Shown: positions 53,706 to 63,421, numbered from the stretch's first letter. The stretch is 64,000 nt of DNA from Spirosoma pollinicola (GCF_002831565.1 NZ_CP025096.1:8428468-8492467); one strand, 5' to 3'. Numbers and translations: made by a program. Notes: generated from the letters alone by a model not told the origin.

Positions 53706-55085
53706 TCAACAAACCCTCCTACTCGATACAACAGAGATCGTATAAGTCTGCTTCGAGAAACGGGCGTTTGAAGAGATACCATTAATGAATGGGCTTATAT
53801 CGGATTTACCCTCAAAAATCACCTTGTCCGTTGCACCTTGCAACCACGTGTTCCGCACCGCACCAGGACCATTGAACCGAACCTGCACCCCGATGATCTC
53901 AGCCGGTCGGTTCTTGATTCGAGCCTGGTAAACCGCTCGCTGATTCAAAAAGAAGGTCACCAGCCCTGACCGGCAACTTACCCGTAGCTGATTCCACTGG
54001 GTGGGATGGCAGCCAAAGCCGCTTAAATCCGCTTTTCGGCTGGAGGCATAATACCCATAAGCGGCCACATAAATATCGCCGACGCAGCCCGGCTCGACGA
54101 GCGGTACTACTAACAGATCATTTTTGGCGTGCAACACTACCTCAACCCGCTGGCAGGCATCAGTCCCTGCCTCATTCAGACTTTTCACCTCGGTTTCAAA
54201 CTCAAATGCATCGGTTCTAATGCCCTTGATAGTCTGCTGGTTGACCAGAATAATCTTTGGTGAGGAAGAATTCCGTTTTACGCCATGCTTCTCCAGCAGT
54301 TCGCCCGTAATGTGAACCGTTTGCGCACTGATTATATCGGACGGATTTAAATACAGAGGCTCCTGGCCCCAATCCGCTTCCACCAAACCTAGCCAGCCGT
54401 CTGTGTTGATCTGGAGATCATGCTCCCGCAGCACTTGCCCACCAACCATCAGTTTAGCCCGGTAAAAGCCGGGATAGTAATATATAGCGGAATAATGGTG
54501 GTCGTTTTTATGGACCAACACCTTGCGCCGGGTATCCCAACTCTGGCTAATGAAAACCGAATCGTCGTCCCGCGCCTTGGTGGCATCATAGCTAAAGACG
54601 ACTGAATTAGGTAAGCCCCGGGTTCGTATGGTGCTGGAGGAAAACCGAAAGTCAGTGGGACTGTAGGGGGGCTCTCTACGGAGCAGAAAACTCACTAACC
54701 CCAGTAGAAAGATGCCGAGAAGAGCCAGCACCAACCAAGGTATGATCCATTGGGGCTTTTTGACCAACGATACAGGCACCGGCTGCTCAACCGGTATTGC
54801 CGCCGTCTCCGCCGTTTTGAGTTGGAAATCGCGCCAATCCGTGTAGCCTAGAAATTGAGCTAATGTATTAAGCGTCGTTAAGGAGGGGGTGCTCTTAGAG
54901 TCTACTTTACCCAGAACCCGCTTTAAGGTGGACACACTTAAGGATACACCCGTTTGCTGGCCGATGTGTTCGCTTAAGCGCTCCACATCATAGTTACTCC
55001 AGGTCTCACTGGAGCCCCAGCCCAATTGAGTTTCCAGCTGAACTTTCAACTTAGCGATGGCAATAGGGATCGGAGGGGAAGACAT
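53706..55085 (-). CDS. membrane regulator-like protein: HTH-like N-terminus, membrane segment, extracytoplasmic domain
   Basis: The 459-aa protein starts with about 100 residues of helical DNA-binding character (DVERLSEHIGQQTGVSLSVS, STLKRVLGKVDSK). One membrane segment (about 124-146) leads to a beta-rich region (about 150-450) of the concanavalin-like/LamG type. The architecture resembles a one-component transmembrane regulator. The divergent gene 55208 encodes a secreted LamG-like protein. I chose MSSPPIPIAI at 55085 over three codons upstream. Confidence 0.65.
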   Translation of the reverse strand: MSSPPIPIAIAKLKVQLETQLGWGSSETWSNYDVERLSEHIGQQTGVSLSVSTLKRVLGKVDSKSTPSLTTLNTLAQFLGYTDWRDFQLKTAETAAIPVEQPVPVSLVKKPQWIIPWLVLALLGIFLLGLVSFLLRREPPYSPTDFRFSSSTIRTRGLPNSVVFSYDATKARDDDSVFISQSWDTRRKVLVHKNDHHYSAIYYYPGFYRAKLMVGGQVLREHDLQINTDGWLGLVEADWGQEPLYLNPSDIISAQTVHITGELLEKHGVKRNSSSPKIILVNQQTIKGIRTDAFEFETEVKSLNEAGTDACQRVEVVLHAKNDLLVVPLVEPGCVGDIYVAAYGYYASSRKADLSGFGCHPTQWNQLRVSCRSGLVTFFLNQRAVYQARIKNRPAEIIGVQVRFNGPGAVRNTWLQGATDKVIFEGKSDISPFINGISSNARFSKQTYTISVVSSRRVC

Positions 55086-55207
55086 AGCCCACAAAAGTAG
55101 AAGGAATAGGCCTTGAACCCAACTTGAACCGAAGTTGACTCCCTTTTGATCGCCGTTACTAGATCACTTAGCATCACCTTTGGCCAAACGTATCTGACCA
55201 ATCCAGA

Positions 55208-56632
55208 ATGAAAAAGGTATTCTTAATGATGTTCGTGTTGCTGGCTACGCAAGGTCTGGCGCAAAAAAACAACCTCTCCCTCGCGTCAAAACGCCTGGAT
55301 TATGCCGTTCCCCTGACAGCGAGCCAATGGAGCTTCCAGGCCGGCAAAGTTGACTTTGTCGACTACAAAGGCCAAAAGGCTATGCGGCTAGCCCAGAATG
55401 CCGGACCCGTCGTTCTCAACGAAGTTATTTTCCAGGATGGAACGATTGAATTTGACCTCGAACCCATTCGGCCCGAGTCAGCTCAGTCGATTTATTTCCA
55501 CCGCCATGATTCAAACGACCAGGAGATTGTCTATCTGCGCACCAACAGTACCCTGAATCCGTTAGCTAACGACGGTATCCAGTACAGCCCCTATGTCAGG
55601 GGTGTTAATCTCTGGGATTTGTACCCCGAATACCAGGCCCCGGCGCTGCTCAAGCCCGGCGAGTGGAATCACCTCAAGCTGATTGTTTCCGGCAACCGGC
55701 TACAGGTCTTTCTCAATCAGGCTCCGCAAGCAGTACTCGACATTCCTCAACTAGAATCCAACTCCCGTCAGGGTAGTATTGCCTTTGAAGGGGCTTCACA
55801 CATTGCCAACTTGCACGTAAAGCCTACTATAGTCGAGGGGGTGAGTCCGCTGGCTTCCCCTGATTTGACCAACCATGATGCCAATTATCTTCGGACCTGG
55901 GCGGTATCCACTCCGCAGGAATTGCCCGATGGGCATGAATTATCCGTTCGTCAGCTACCTACCCCTGAGCAGTTTAACGATAGCATCGGGGCGGAACGGC
56001 GGGGGTTGCTGAATCTAACCCGTAAATATGGTGCCAGTAAGACGCGACGAGTGGTCTGGCTACAAACCACCCTGGTCGCTCAGGAAGCGGTCAGTACGAA
56101 CTTGCAATTGGGATTCAGTGATGAAGTGTGGGTCTTCTTGAACCATCAGATGGTGCTGGTTGACAAGAACGTATATCAATATAATATGCGTAAATACCCG
56201 GATGGACGGATTTCGACTCAGAATGCAACGGCTCCGCTTACCCTCAAGACGGGCCAGAACGATTTGTTGATTGGGGTCGCCAATGATTTTTATGGCTGGG
56301 GCCTGATGGCCCGCTTAGAAAGCACAACCCATATTCAGGCAACCGGGCAGGTGGCCCGAATTCTTTCGTTAGCCAACGAATTGTCCTCGCTGGATGTGTC
56401 GGTTTATGAAGGCACCTACCGCAATGCAGACGTCCAATTTACGCTTCGCTTTTTTAAAAAGGGTAAACGTCTTCAGCTTCAGCTATCAGGTCCGGACCCG
56501 ATAGACTTGCAAGCGTTAGGCCATCACAGTTTTCTTTATACTGCGTCGAGTGCTACGTTTGACTTTGATTTAGGCCATAAAAAAGTGATTTTACGACAAG
56601 GAAGTGACACCCGAGCATTTGTCAAAGAGTGA
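55208..56632 (+). CDS. secreted LamG-like (DUF1080-type) protein
   Basis: The 474-aa protein has a signal peptide (LLATQGLAQ) and a beta-sandwich domain (about 45-205), with GTIEFDLEPIRPESAQSIYF and KPGEWNHLKLIVSGNRLQVF of the concanavalin/LamG fold. A second beta-rich part resembles a carbohydrate-binding or glycosidase-associated region. It probably binds or acts on sugars outside the cytoplasm. It is divergent from the membrane regulator-like gene with 122 bp in between. Confidence 0.75.
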   Translation: MKKVFLMMFVLLATQGLAQKNNLSLASKRLDYAVPLTASQWSFQAGKVDFVDYKGQKAMRLAQNAGPVVLNEVIFQDGTIEFDLEPIRPESAQSIYFHRHDSNDQEIVYLRTNSTLNPLANDGIQYSPYVRGVNLWDLYPEYQAPALLKPGEWNHLKLIVSGNRLQVFLNQAPQAVLDIPQLESNSRQGSIAFEGASHIANLHVKPTIVEGVSPLASPDLTNHDANYLRTWAVSTPQELPDGHELSVRQLPTPEQFNDSIGAERRGLLNLTRKYGASKTRRVVWLQTTLVAQEAVSTNLQLGFSDEVWVFLNHQMVLVDKNVYQYNMRKYPDGRISTQNATAPLTLKTGQNDLLIGVANDFYGWGLMARLESTTHIQATGQVARILSLANELSSLDVSVYEGTYRNADVQFTLRFFKKGKRLQLQLSGPDPIDLQALGHHSFLYTASSATFDFDLGHKKVILRQGSDTRAFVKE

Positions 56633-56911
56633 GCATGTAGTTGGTGGACATGACTCCTTTTCAGCTTGGCTCGAATAAGACAGATTACCTGGACTGGTTA
56701 ATCTGTCTGTATGCATTATGAATTTACCTGTTGGTCATCCTCCTTTGATCAAGATGCCTAGGCTAATTCTTAACCGAGTGACAAACCATCCATGGTCATT
56801 CCTAATTTGTAACTCTATTTTATACATTCTCAAATAATGCTCATTCGCGAGACATCTGAAAGTGCGCTGAAGGGGCACTTAATTAGCCAAGCAATTGGTT
56901 GATCCCTCAAC
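56633..56911. repeat. intergenic region with short repeat piece
   Basis: No gene. The words ACATTCTCAAATAATGCTC (56824-56842) recur exactly at 60917-60935, as part of a short interspersed repeat. Confidence 0.4.
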
Positions 56912-57313
56912 TCAGCCGCTTTGCAGGCCAATTTCAACCAACTTTTTAAGGTGCGCTAACTGATCGGCACTCTCGGCAGCAACGGCTTGAGGCAACTGGC
57001 TCGACAGATGCTTCAGGAGCGCGGTCCAGTTTGGGGCCGTAGCATTCGCTTGTTTGCTGAGGACGGGTGCTGCCTGCAGGAACTGGTCCATTAATCCGGT
57101 GGCTTGGCTCAGGTTACTCCTTAAGATGGCCTGATAGGCCGCTTGTTCATGGGGACTTAAATCCAGTTTGTCATTGAGAAAGTACTGAGCAAAACCAATG
57201 GCGCTGATGCAGTTACGCAGATCATGGATAAGCAAATCCAATCGGTGGTGCTCGGGTTCCTTTTCGGATAGGGACGGCTGCGTTTTGGGGGAGTCAGGAC
57301 GGCGTCGCTTCAT
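56912..57313 (-). CDS. histidine-kinase dimerisation-like protein, no ATPase domain
   Basis: The 133-aa protein has an H-box-like sequence (LDLLIHDLRNCISAIGFAQ) followed by a second helix (ILRSNLSQATGLMDQFLQAA), as in HisKA dimerisation domains. It lacks the catalytic ATPase domain. It may be a phosphotransferase or a truncated kinase. The basic start MKRRRPDSPKTQP precedes the helix. Confidence 0.6.
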   Translation of the reverse strand: MKRRRPDSPKTQPSLSEKEPEHHRLDLLIHDLRNCISAIGFAQYFLNDKLDLSPHEQAAYQAILRSNLSQATGLMDQFLQAAPVLSKQANATAPNWTALLKHLSSQLPQAVAAESADQLAHLKKLVEIGLQSG

Positions 57314-57698
57314 CGATCGTACGTAATTGTCTTCTTGGTTAAAATGAGGACAGCACAGTGATGGAAAGGGGATAAATTACCTACTAAGGTCAGCATCCTG
57401 AACGGCATTGGCTTGTGGGTTCAACTTGTTCCTTCCGCCCTGCATTGAACCCGTACATGTGAAGAGATGAACCAACTCACCCTCAATTAGTTTTATCTAC
57501 CCCTCATCCGTAATATACGGATAGAATCAGACAGACATAAAAAAATCGTTGTCGCTTCAAACGCTCCCCCGTGAGACGAATAAGCTTTGATGGGTCTGAT
57601 CGTTTAATGGGGCGTTACAGGCTACTAGAGGAATCAACCGTAAATTCATCACCATCTCATCCTAGGCCGTAATCAATACAAGCTAAGGTAAAAATCAC
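57314..57698. other. intergenic region
   Basis: About 385 bp between two leftward genes; contains a partial copy of the short interspersed repeat (57563-57584). No gene seen. Confidence 0.4.
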
Positions 57699-58988
57699 TT
57701 AGCGCTTAGTCAACTCGTAGATAGCATCCACATCATGAATCATAAGCTGTTGCCCACCGTTGGCGAAGCGAAAGAAAAAACCGTAAGCTTTGTTCCAGAA
57801 CTCATTGGTCGCAATCGGCGTCAGCTCGAAGTCCTGGCCTTTTAAAGAGAGCAGCAGTTTCCCAGAGTCTAAACGATTGCTTACCTCCATACCTGAACTG
57901 GCCCCATACCTACCCGTAAAGGGTTCCAGTTGCGGGCTGGTTAGTGCAATCGGCTTAAACGTGGGAAGCGTATCGGCCATCCCGAAGCAGGCCTTAAAAA
58001 CGTGTTGTAAAATCTGGGCTTTGGGGTAGACCTCCCCGTTGGTGCAATAAGCAATGGCTAGGTGGCTTTGGGGATAATATTGGAGCGAAGCGGCAAAACC
58101 CTCCGTCTTGCCATTGTGGCCATAGCCTGGGTGCAAAGCGTCGCCATATGGAAATAGACCTTTGCCATAGCCATCCTGCATTTGCTTCATGGTGTCCAGA
58201 CTCTGTTGACTGATCAGCCGCCCACTAAACAAGCTCGTAATGAATTGGCATAGATCGCCCGGTGTCGATAGGATAGCACCGGCACCGCTAAAGTTATCTA
58301 AGTAAGCCGCCCGATCTGCTTTCCAGGCCTGGTTAACATATTTGTAGGAAACGGCTTCCTGGGCCTGGAAGCCAGCGTGATCCCCGTAATACGTATGCTT
58401 TAGAGCCAGTGGCTGGATGATCTTTTCGGTGACGATGGCCTTATAGGGCTTTCGGTAAAGTTGCTCCAGGATGTAGCTCAGTAGTAAATAATTAGAGTTG
58501 TTATAGTCGGCTCTCGCATCGGGTTCAAAATCGGGTTTTTGGGTCTTGATCATCGTCAGCAACTCAGCGTGTGTCTTAGGCTGGTCCTTCCAGGTATCAT
58601 AATCGGTATTATTGGTAAAACTGGCTAGTCCACTGCGGTGCCCTACTAACTGGGCAATGGTAATGGTATGAGCATTGGCTAGGTCGGGGAAAAACCGACT
58701 AAGCTTGTCGGTGAGCCTCAGTTGATGGGCTTCGATGAGTTGATAGACCAGTACGGCCGTAAAGATTTTGGTGATCGAGCCGACGCGGAATTGGGTCTGG
58801 GCAAGTTGATCCGAGCCGACCGATCGTTGGTAGCGTAGTTCTCCGTTCTGGGTAATGGCGATACTGCCCTTGGCGAGCTGATTGGCCGCCAACCGATTGA
58901 AGAGGCTATCTAAGCCCGAGGTAGTCAGCTGAGCACTGGTAAACAAAGGGGGAAGCCACAGCGAGAAGAAAATCACAACACGTATCAT
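57699..58988 (-). CDS. beta-lactamase-family serine hydrolase
   Basis: The 429-aa protein has a signal peptide and the motifs of the class C beta-lactamase/penicillin-binding fold: SxxK in FRVGSITKIF, a Tyr-Asn motif in DYNNSNYLLL, and HxG in YGHNGKTEGF. This large family includes D-peptidases and esterases; resistance is not implied. It acts in the periplasm. A C-terminal beta-rich domain (about 345-425) is typical of Bacteroidota members. Confidence 0.9.
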   Translation of the reverse strand: MIRVVIFFSLWLPPLFTSAQLTTSGLDSLFNRLAANQLAKGSIAITQNGELRYQRSVGSDQLAQTQFRVGSITKIFTAVLVYQLIEAHQLRLTDKLSRFFPDLANAHTITIAQLVGHRSGLASFTNNTDYDTWKDQPKTHAELLTMIKTQKPDFEPDARADYNNSNYLLLSYILEQLYRKPYKAIVTEKIIQPLALKHTYYGDHAGFQAQEAVSYKYVNQAWKADRAAYLDNFSGAGAILSTPGDLCQFITSLFSGRLISQQSLDTMKQMQDGYGKGLFPYGDALHPGYGHNGKTEGFAASLQYYPQSHLAIAYCTNGEVYPKAQILQHVFKACFGMADTLPTFKPIALTSPQLEPFTGRYGASSGMEVSNRLDSGKLLLSLKGQDFELTPIATNEFWNKAYGFFFRFANGGQQLMIHDVDAIYELTKR

Positions 58989-59362
58989 GGGAGCGATTGG
59001 TCTGTAGAAGTATCGAAGCGGTTATGTGCTACAAGGTATGCATTTCGGATCGATCACACCTTGGGCTGACCTATTTTTATCTACAACCCAGCACTCATTG
59101 GTATAAGGTTAAGATAGCTGATCTTACTAAACCCTCCTAAATAAGACAGACAAAAACAGACATTTGTTGTGACGCTGGCTTAATAATGTCAAGTGCTAGT
59201 AGATACTTTTGTAGGGGTATGCAACCAACTGATTGCTGGCTGCATCTCTCCTTAAAAAGCAATCACGAAGACCATGACTAGCCAATCAAATCTATCCTTA
59301 TCATTTCTCTTTTGCATTACATTATTGGCCACTATGGACTTGCAACAGTATAGTGGAGATTT

Positions 59363-60193
59363 TCAGGCGGCCATCGAGGAAGTGTAAAAATAAGATTCCT
59401 GTTGACTGGGCGTTCGGTAATTCAACACCGAGTGTTTCCGTCGGCGGTTGTACCAACCTTCGATATACTCAAAGGTGGCCAATCGAGCCGCAGACCGCGT
59501 CGTAAAGTAAGTATGGTTGACCATCTCGCACTTAAGGGTCTTGAAAAAACTCTCCGCAACCGCATTATCCCAACAATTACCTTTGCGACTCATACTTTGC
59601 ACCACTGGTAAGTCCTTTAATTCATCTCTGAATTCAGGGCAAGCATATTGGATGCCCCGGTCCGAATGAAATACAAGTTGGCCATCTATAGTTCTGTTTA
59701 TGAGGGCCATACGCCAAGCTTCTACACTCGTCTCCACCGCTTTCATACTATCGCTCATGGCCCAGCCAACCACTTTCCGGTCGGCCAGATCCAAAATCAC
59801 AGTTAGGTAAAGCCACCCCTGACCAGTTGCGATATAGGTAATGTCTGACACCCACTTTTGCCCTGGTTTATCGGCAGTAAATTCTCTATTCAACACGTTT
59901 TTAGCTACTGAGTAGTCATGAGTTGATTCCGTAGTCTGCACCCGATACTTTTTATACATGATGCTACGAATCCCGACCTTCTTCATGAGTCTGGCAATAC
60001 GGTTACGGGATGCCTTCACCCCCTGCTCGCGGAGTTCATCAGCAATCCGGGGACTGCCATAGCGAGACTGGCTTTTATTATGCACTTGTCGGATCCGGTT
60101 GATCAACTTATCTTGATTCAGTTGCCTCTTCCCAATCGGATGTTTACGCCAATAGTAATAACCACTACTGCTCACGTTCAGTACGTTACACAT
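59363..60193 (-). CDS. IS3-family transposase OrfB
   Basis: The 276-aa protein has the HTH_21 part (MCNVLNVSSSGYYYWRKHP) and complete DDE motifs: SDITYIA (D), FHSDRGIQYAC (D), WDNAVAESFFKTLK (E). It is intact and should be made as OrfAB by -1 frameshifting. It is the reference for the cut copies in the window. Confidence 0.9.
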   Translation of the reverse strand: MCNVLNVSSSGYYYWRKHPIGKRQLNQDKLINRIRQVHNKSQSRYGSPRIADELREQGVKASRNRIARLMKKVGIRSIMYKKYRVQTTESTHDYSVAKNVLNREFTADKPGQKWVSDITYIATGQGWLYLTVILDLADRKVVGWAMSDSMKAVETSVEAWRMALINRTIDGQLVFHSDRGIQYACPEFRDELKDLPVVQSMSRKGNCWDNAVAESFFKTLKCEMVNHTYFTTRSAARLATFEYIEGWYNRRRKHSVLNYRTPSQQESYFYTSSMAA

Positions 60194-60225
60194 CTTCTCA
60201 ACGGGAAATTCGCTGGCATGTTCCT

Positions 60226-60528
60226 CTATAAATCGGAATACCTCCCGTCGCCCCTGGAGAAGATGCTGACCGCCTTTTTTAATATATCGCGTTCCATCTG
60301 GGCCTCTTTGAGCTCGCGTTGCAACCTTCTGATCTGTTGCTGTTCGTCAGTGAGTGTGGTATTGGCAGGCAACATTTGATCGTTCTTTTTATGCCGCTGT
60401 CTCCATTTGCGAATTCGTCCTGGATCAATATCCAATTCGCGGGCGGCATCTTGAATTGATCCTTTTGCATACGATAATTCGATGGCCATTTCCTTGAAGG
60501 CTTCGTCAAATACACGTCGTTTAACCAT
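60226..60528 (-). CDS. IS3-family transposase OrfA
   Basis: The 100-aa protein starts MVKRRVFDEAFKEMAIEL with the HTH ARELDIDPGRIRKWRQ and a C-terminal helix (MERDILKKAVSIFSRG). I chose 60528; eight further residues upstream (MRTNFNLT) are possible. Confidence 0.85.
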   Translation of the reverse strand: MVKRRVFDEAFKEMAIELSYAKGSIQDAARELDIDPGRIRKWRQRHKKNDQMLPANTTLTDEQQQIRRLQRELKEAQMERDILKKAVSIFSRGDGRYSDL

Positions 60529-60916
60529 AGTCAAATTGAAGTTTGTCCTCAAATCTGCCTAAAAAAAGTCTCCAGTCAAATGTAGCAAGTTCATTACCGG
60601 CAATTAAAACACAGTTTCCGCCTTCGTTTCCAGGTGGAGAAAACAAGCTAAATACATTTGTTCTGGATCAAATTGAGGAAGCGGAAACGCCGATTAAACT
60701 AGGTTTAAAGACTTGGTTGACAGCTACTCTCGATGGAACTGGTAAAGTCATTGAATTAGTCCCAACGTATGATGCTGATCCAACATTGAAAAAAGAAATG
60801 GCACGGGTGGGCACCTCGATGCCACGCTGGAACCCAGGCACGATTAATGGGCACGGGGTAGAAACGAAGTTTCAATTTCTACTTCGGCGATAACTTGAAC
60901 TAGTTCCTTCAATTGC

Positions 60917-60975
60917 ACATTCTCAAATAATGCTCCCACATGAGACGAGTAAGAATTACGTGTCGATAAATAGGG
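60917..60975. repeat. short interspersed repeat (fullest copy)
   Basis: ACATTCTCAAATAATGCTCC, then CACATGAGACGAGTAAGAAT and a tail ending ATAAATAGGG. Parts recur at 52136-52180, 56824-56842 and 57563-57584. Function unknown; it lies between a broken gene and a convergent gene. Confidence 0.45.
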
Positions 60976-61053
60976 CGTTTTAATAGACTATACCTTTTTC
61001 ACTGCTACAACACCTTGTAAGGCAGTATGAAGTAAGCTGAGTAGGGCGCCAAC

Positions 61054-62487
61054 TTAAATCTTGTTTTTAACCGTCGTTTTGATCTGTGTGTAAGGGGCTA
61101 GGTCAATCCCCTTGCGACTTCTAAGGGTAGCCGATGTTTTCCAAGGGTAATTGAACAGCAGCCGGTTAAGAGTCTCGTTTACTAACGTGAGCGTAAAACG
61201 TACGGCTCTGCCGTTCGCTGACCAGACTAAGCCATTAGCCTGAGGGGTGAGCACCAACCGCTCCTGTCTTGTTTTCCCTTGCTCTTCAACCGCCCGCACT
61301 ACGTCCAGGGTAGAATGCTGAAACATGGGTTCTGAAAACTCAATGACGAAAGTAGCTGTGGTGTCATGAATCGTTTGATCGGCCAGATTACACCCTTTAA
61401 TGAACGGCTTGCTCAAGGACGCTTGTCGTAAACCAAGCCGTTTAACGAAGGCTGGATAGATATCTTTGAGCATTTGCCCTGGCTTCCGCCGATGGTAGAG
61501 CGTAGCCAGCTCCTGATTAAATAAAGTGCTGGCATAAAAGCCACGGGTTTCGTTTTGCAGCGCCCAATCTTGACTCACTTTCGCGGCTACGGTTGGGAAA
61601 TAACGCAGCACGTAAAGATTATATACGGCCCAGGTCATGTATTCATTAAACGTCGCCAGGCTGTCTTTCTGGTAGCCACTGCCCGAATCCCATTGGCTAT
61701 TGGCAAAGTTGGCCCGCACTAATAAACGGTACTGATCCGTAAGCGGGTTGACGAAGGCATGATCTAATTCGGTAAACAGCATATGCGTGCCCGAAGCCAC
61801 CTCTTCCTCACTAACCAACTGAAGGGTTTTGCCCGTTAGTAGAAAGCCCGGCAACGTAATAAAATCAGTTCCTACCCCCGCTACCATTCGGTGGCAGTTC
61901 ATTCGGCCCACCAGCGGAGACAGGACAATGGCATACCCCGAGATGTCAGAATGTTTACCAAATTCGGTTTCTAAAAAATGGAGCATCTCAGGATATCGCT
62001 GCGAGCTTAGGTAAGCACTGGCCAGCCCCTGATAATAGGACAAATGATCCCGATAAAAGCGTCGAAACTCCGTGACCTTGACGAAGTCTTCAACTAACTT
62101 CAGGTTCTCCTCGAAGGGGTTAAATCCTTGGTTTGCCGTAAAGTCAACCCGTCTGACTAACTGATTCGAGGAGTCAAAGGCGAATGCATAGGCATCGGTC
62201 CGGAAACTGAGATAGCTCTCCCATTGTTGCCGGGAATAATTCACCTTGGCCAGCAAGGGATGGTTGCTGTACCGATCAAAGTAGTCTCTCACTTCCCGAT
62301 AGTAACTCGATTGCTGGGATACCTCCCAAGAATCGGTTTTACCGTAGTCCGTCAGCGCCAGAATAATATTTGCCAGTTCATAGGTTTCCGAAAGTCGGAC
62401 AGGTGAATCCTGGCCAGGGGCAGGCTGATGCATCCGGGAGGAATCGCTTAAAAAGAGCATAACCAAGAGGGCTGATAAGTTGATCAT
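61054..62487 (-). CDS. DUF4932-like protein
   Basis: The 477-aa protein has a hydrophobic N-terminus (signal-like). Its body resembles DUF4932 proteins (RLSETYELANIILALTDYG, FTELDHAFVNPLTDQYRLLV). Members have a His-Glu-x-x-His-like segment at this place; here it reads TELDHAF, lacking the first His, so any metallopeptidase activity may be lost. The C-terminal about 100 residues are beta-rich. Probably periplasmic. Confidence 0.7.
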   Translation of the reverse strand: MINLSALLVMLFLSDSSRMHQPAPGQDSPVRLSETYELANIILALTDYGKTDSWEVSQQSSYYREVRDYFDRYSNHPLLAKVNYSRQQWESYLSFRTDAYAFAFDSSNQLVRRVDFTANQGFNPFEENLKLVEDFVKVTEFRRFYRDHLSYYQGLASAYLSSQRYPEMLHFLETEFGKHSDISGYAIVLSPLVGRMNCHRMVAGVGTDFITLPGFLLTGKTLQLVSEEEVASGTHMLFTELDHAFVNPLTDQYRLLVRANFANSQWDSGSGYQKDSLATFNEYMTWAVYNLYVLRYFPTVAAKVSQDWALQNETRGFYASTLFNQELATLYHRRKPGQMLKDIYPAFVKRLGLRQASLSKPFIKGCNLADQTIHDTTATFVIEFSEPMFQHSTLDVVRAVEEQGKTRQERLVLTPQANGLVWSANGRAVRFTLTLVNETLNRLLFNYPWKTSATLRSRKGIDLAPYTQIKTTVKNKI

Positions 62488-62550
62488 CAGAGAAAGACGG
62501 TAGCCTATAGGGTTGAAAGAAATTGTTCAGGGACAGAACCTCGGCTCAGA

Positions 62551-63153
62551 CTAGGGATGGAGTGACTTTTTGACGGCTTCTTTTTTGCCTCTGGATATGG
62601 GTATCTGGCTGCCATCGGCTAATAGCAAGAAGTCACCGTAGTCTTTCCGCCAGCTTTTGATAAAGGCTTTGTTTACCAAATGGGTCTGATGACACCGTAA
62701 AAAGCCGTAGCCACTCAGCAATTCGTCGTATTCATAGATGGGTTTACTGACCACTAAGCTTGTACCATCGCTTAAAAAAAACGTAGTATAGTTGTTAGCA
62801 GACTCACACCGGACAATCTCACCCGTCCTGACAAATCGGGTTTCCTGCGTCGTTGACAGGGCGATCCGTTGGTCTTCGTTACGGGATTGCGCCTGGAGCC
62901 ACTGCATCAGGTAACCTACCTGTTGATTCTGGTCTTTTTATTGACGTTGTTTACTGGCTCTGGCTACGGCTGCCTGTAGCTCACTAATGTCGACGGGTTT
63001 GAGTAAATAATCCACCGCAGCAAACCGCATTGCCTGGATAGCATACTGATCATAGGCCGTCACAAAGATGACCTCAAAATCGTACTTGGCCAGACTCCGT
63101 AGCAATGCAAAGCCATCCTGGTCCGGCATCTGAATATCCAAAAAGAGCAGATC
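62551..63153 (-). pseudogene. LytTR response regulator, broken by IS3 and an in-frame stop
   Basis: The receiver part (DLLFLDIQMPDQDGFALLRS, phospho-Asp in FLDIQMP, Lys in LLKPVD) lacks its N-terminus because an IS3 end lies at 63154. At 62938-62940 a TAA interrupts the linker (SKQRQ, stop, KDQNQQVGYL), after which the same frame continues into an intact LytTR domain (62551-62907, YGFLRCHQTHLVNKAFIKSW). The remaining LytTR domain could be translated from 62907 alone. Confidence 0.75.
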
Positions 63154-63421
63154 TGAACTTGCTACATTTGACTGGAGACTTTTTTTAGGCAGATTTGAGG
63201 CCAAACTTCAATTTGACCATGGTTAAACGACGTGTGTTTGACGAAGCATTCAAGGAAATGGCTGTCGAGCTGTCTTATGTAAAAGGATCAATTCAAGAAG
63301 CCGCCCGCGAATTGGACATCGATCCAGGACGAATCAGCAAATGGAGACAACGCCACAAAAAAAACGATCAAACGTTGCCTGCCAATACCACACTTACTGA
63401 CGAACAGCAACAGATCAGAAG
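63154..63421 (+). mobile_element. IS3-family element, orfA-side end, cut at contig end
   Basis: The terminus TGAACTTGCTACATTTGACT at 63154 and the following bases match the complete copy. The linker cuts it at about codon 68 of orfA. Confidence 0.85.
63219..63421 (+). CDS. IS3-family OrfA, C-terminal part missing
   Basis: The frame starts MVKRRVFDEAFKEMAVEL and ends at QQQIRS where the linker begins. It is the mirror of 63434-63650. Confidence 0.8.

Larger units (their letters stand above)
59335..60593 (-). mobile_element. IS3-family insertion sequence, complete copy
   Basis: Terminal inverted repeats (TGGACTTGCAACAGTATAGT at 59335 and the complement of TGAACTTGCTACATTTGACT at 60593) bound 1259 bp. 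orfA and orfB are intact and the A6G frameshift heptamer is at 60274-60280 (complement). No target-site duplication is obvious. Confidence 0.9.
59274..60893 (+). pseudogene. secreted TonB-C-like protein gene split by IS3
   Basis: The ATG at 59274 starts a signal-peptide-like sequence (MTSQSNLSLSFLFCITLLAT) that is broken at 59334. Homologous coding continues after the IS at 60594 (LPAIKTQFPPSFPGGENKLN) to the end, with a TonB C-terminal-like segment (TLDGTGKVIELVPTYDAD, MPRWNPGTINGHGVETKF). The two parts are consistent with one gene interrupted by IS3 in the reverse direction. Function when intact: a periplasmic TonB-C-like protein. Confidence 0.7.
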
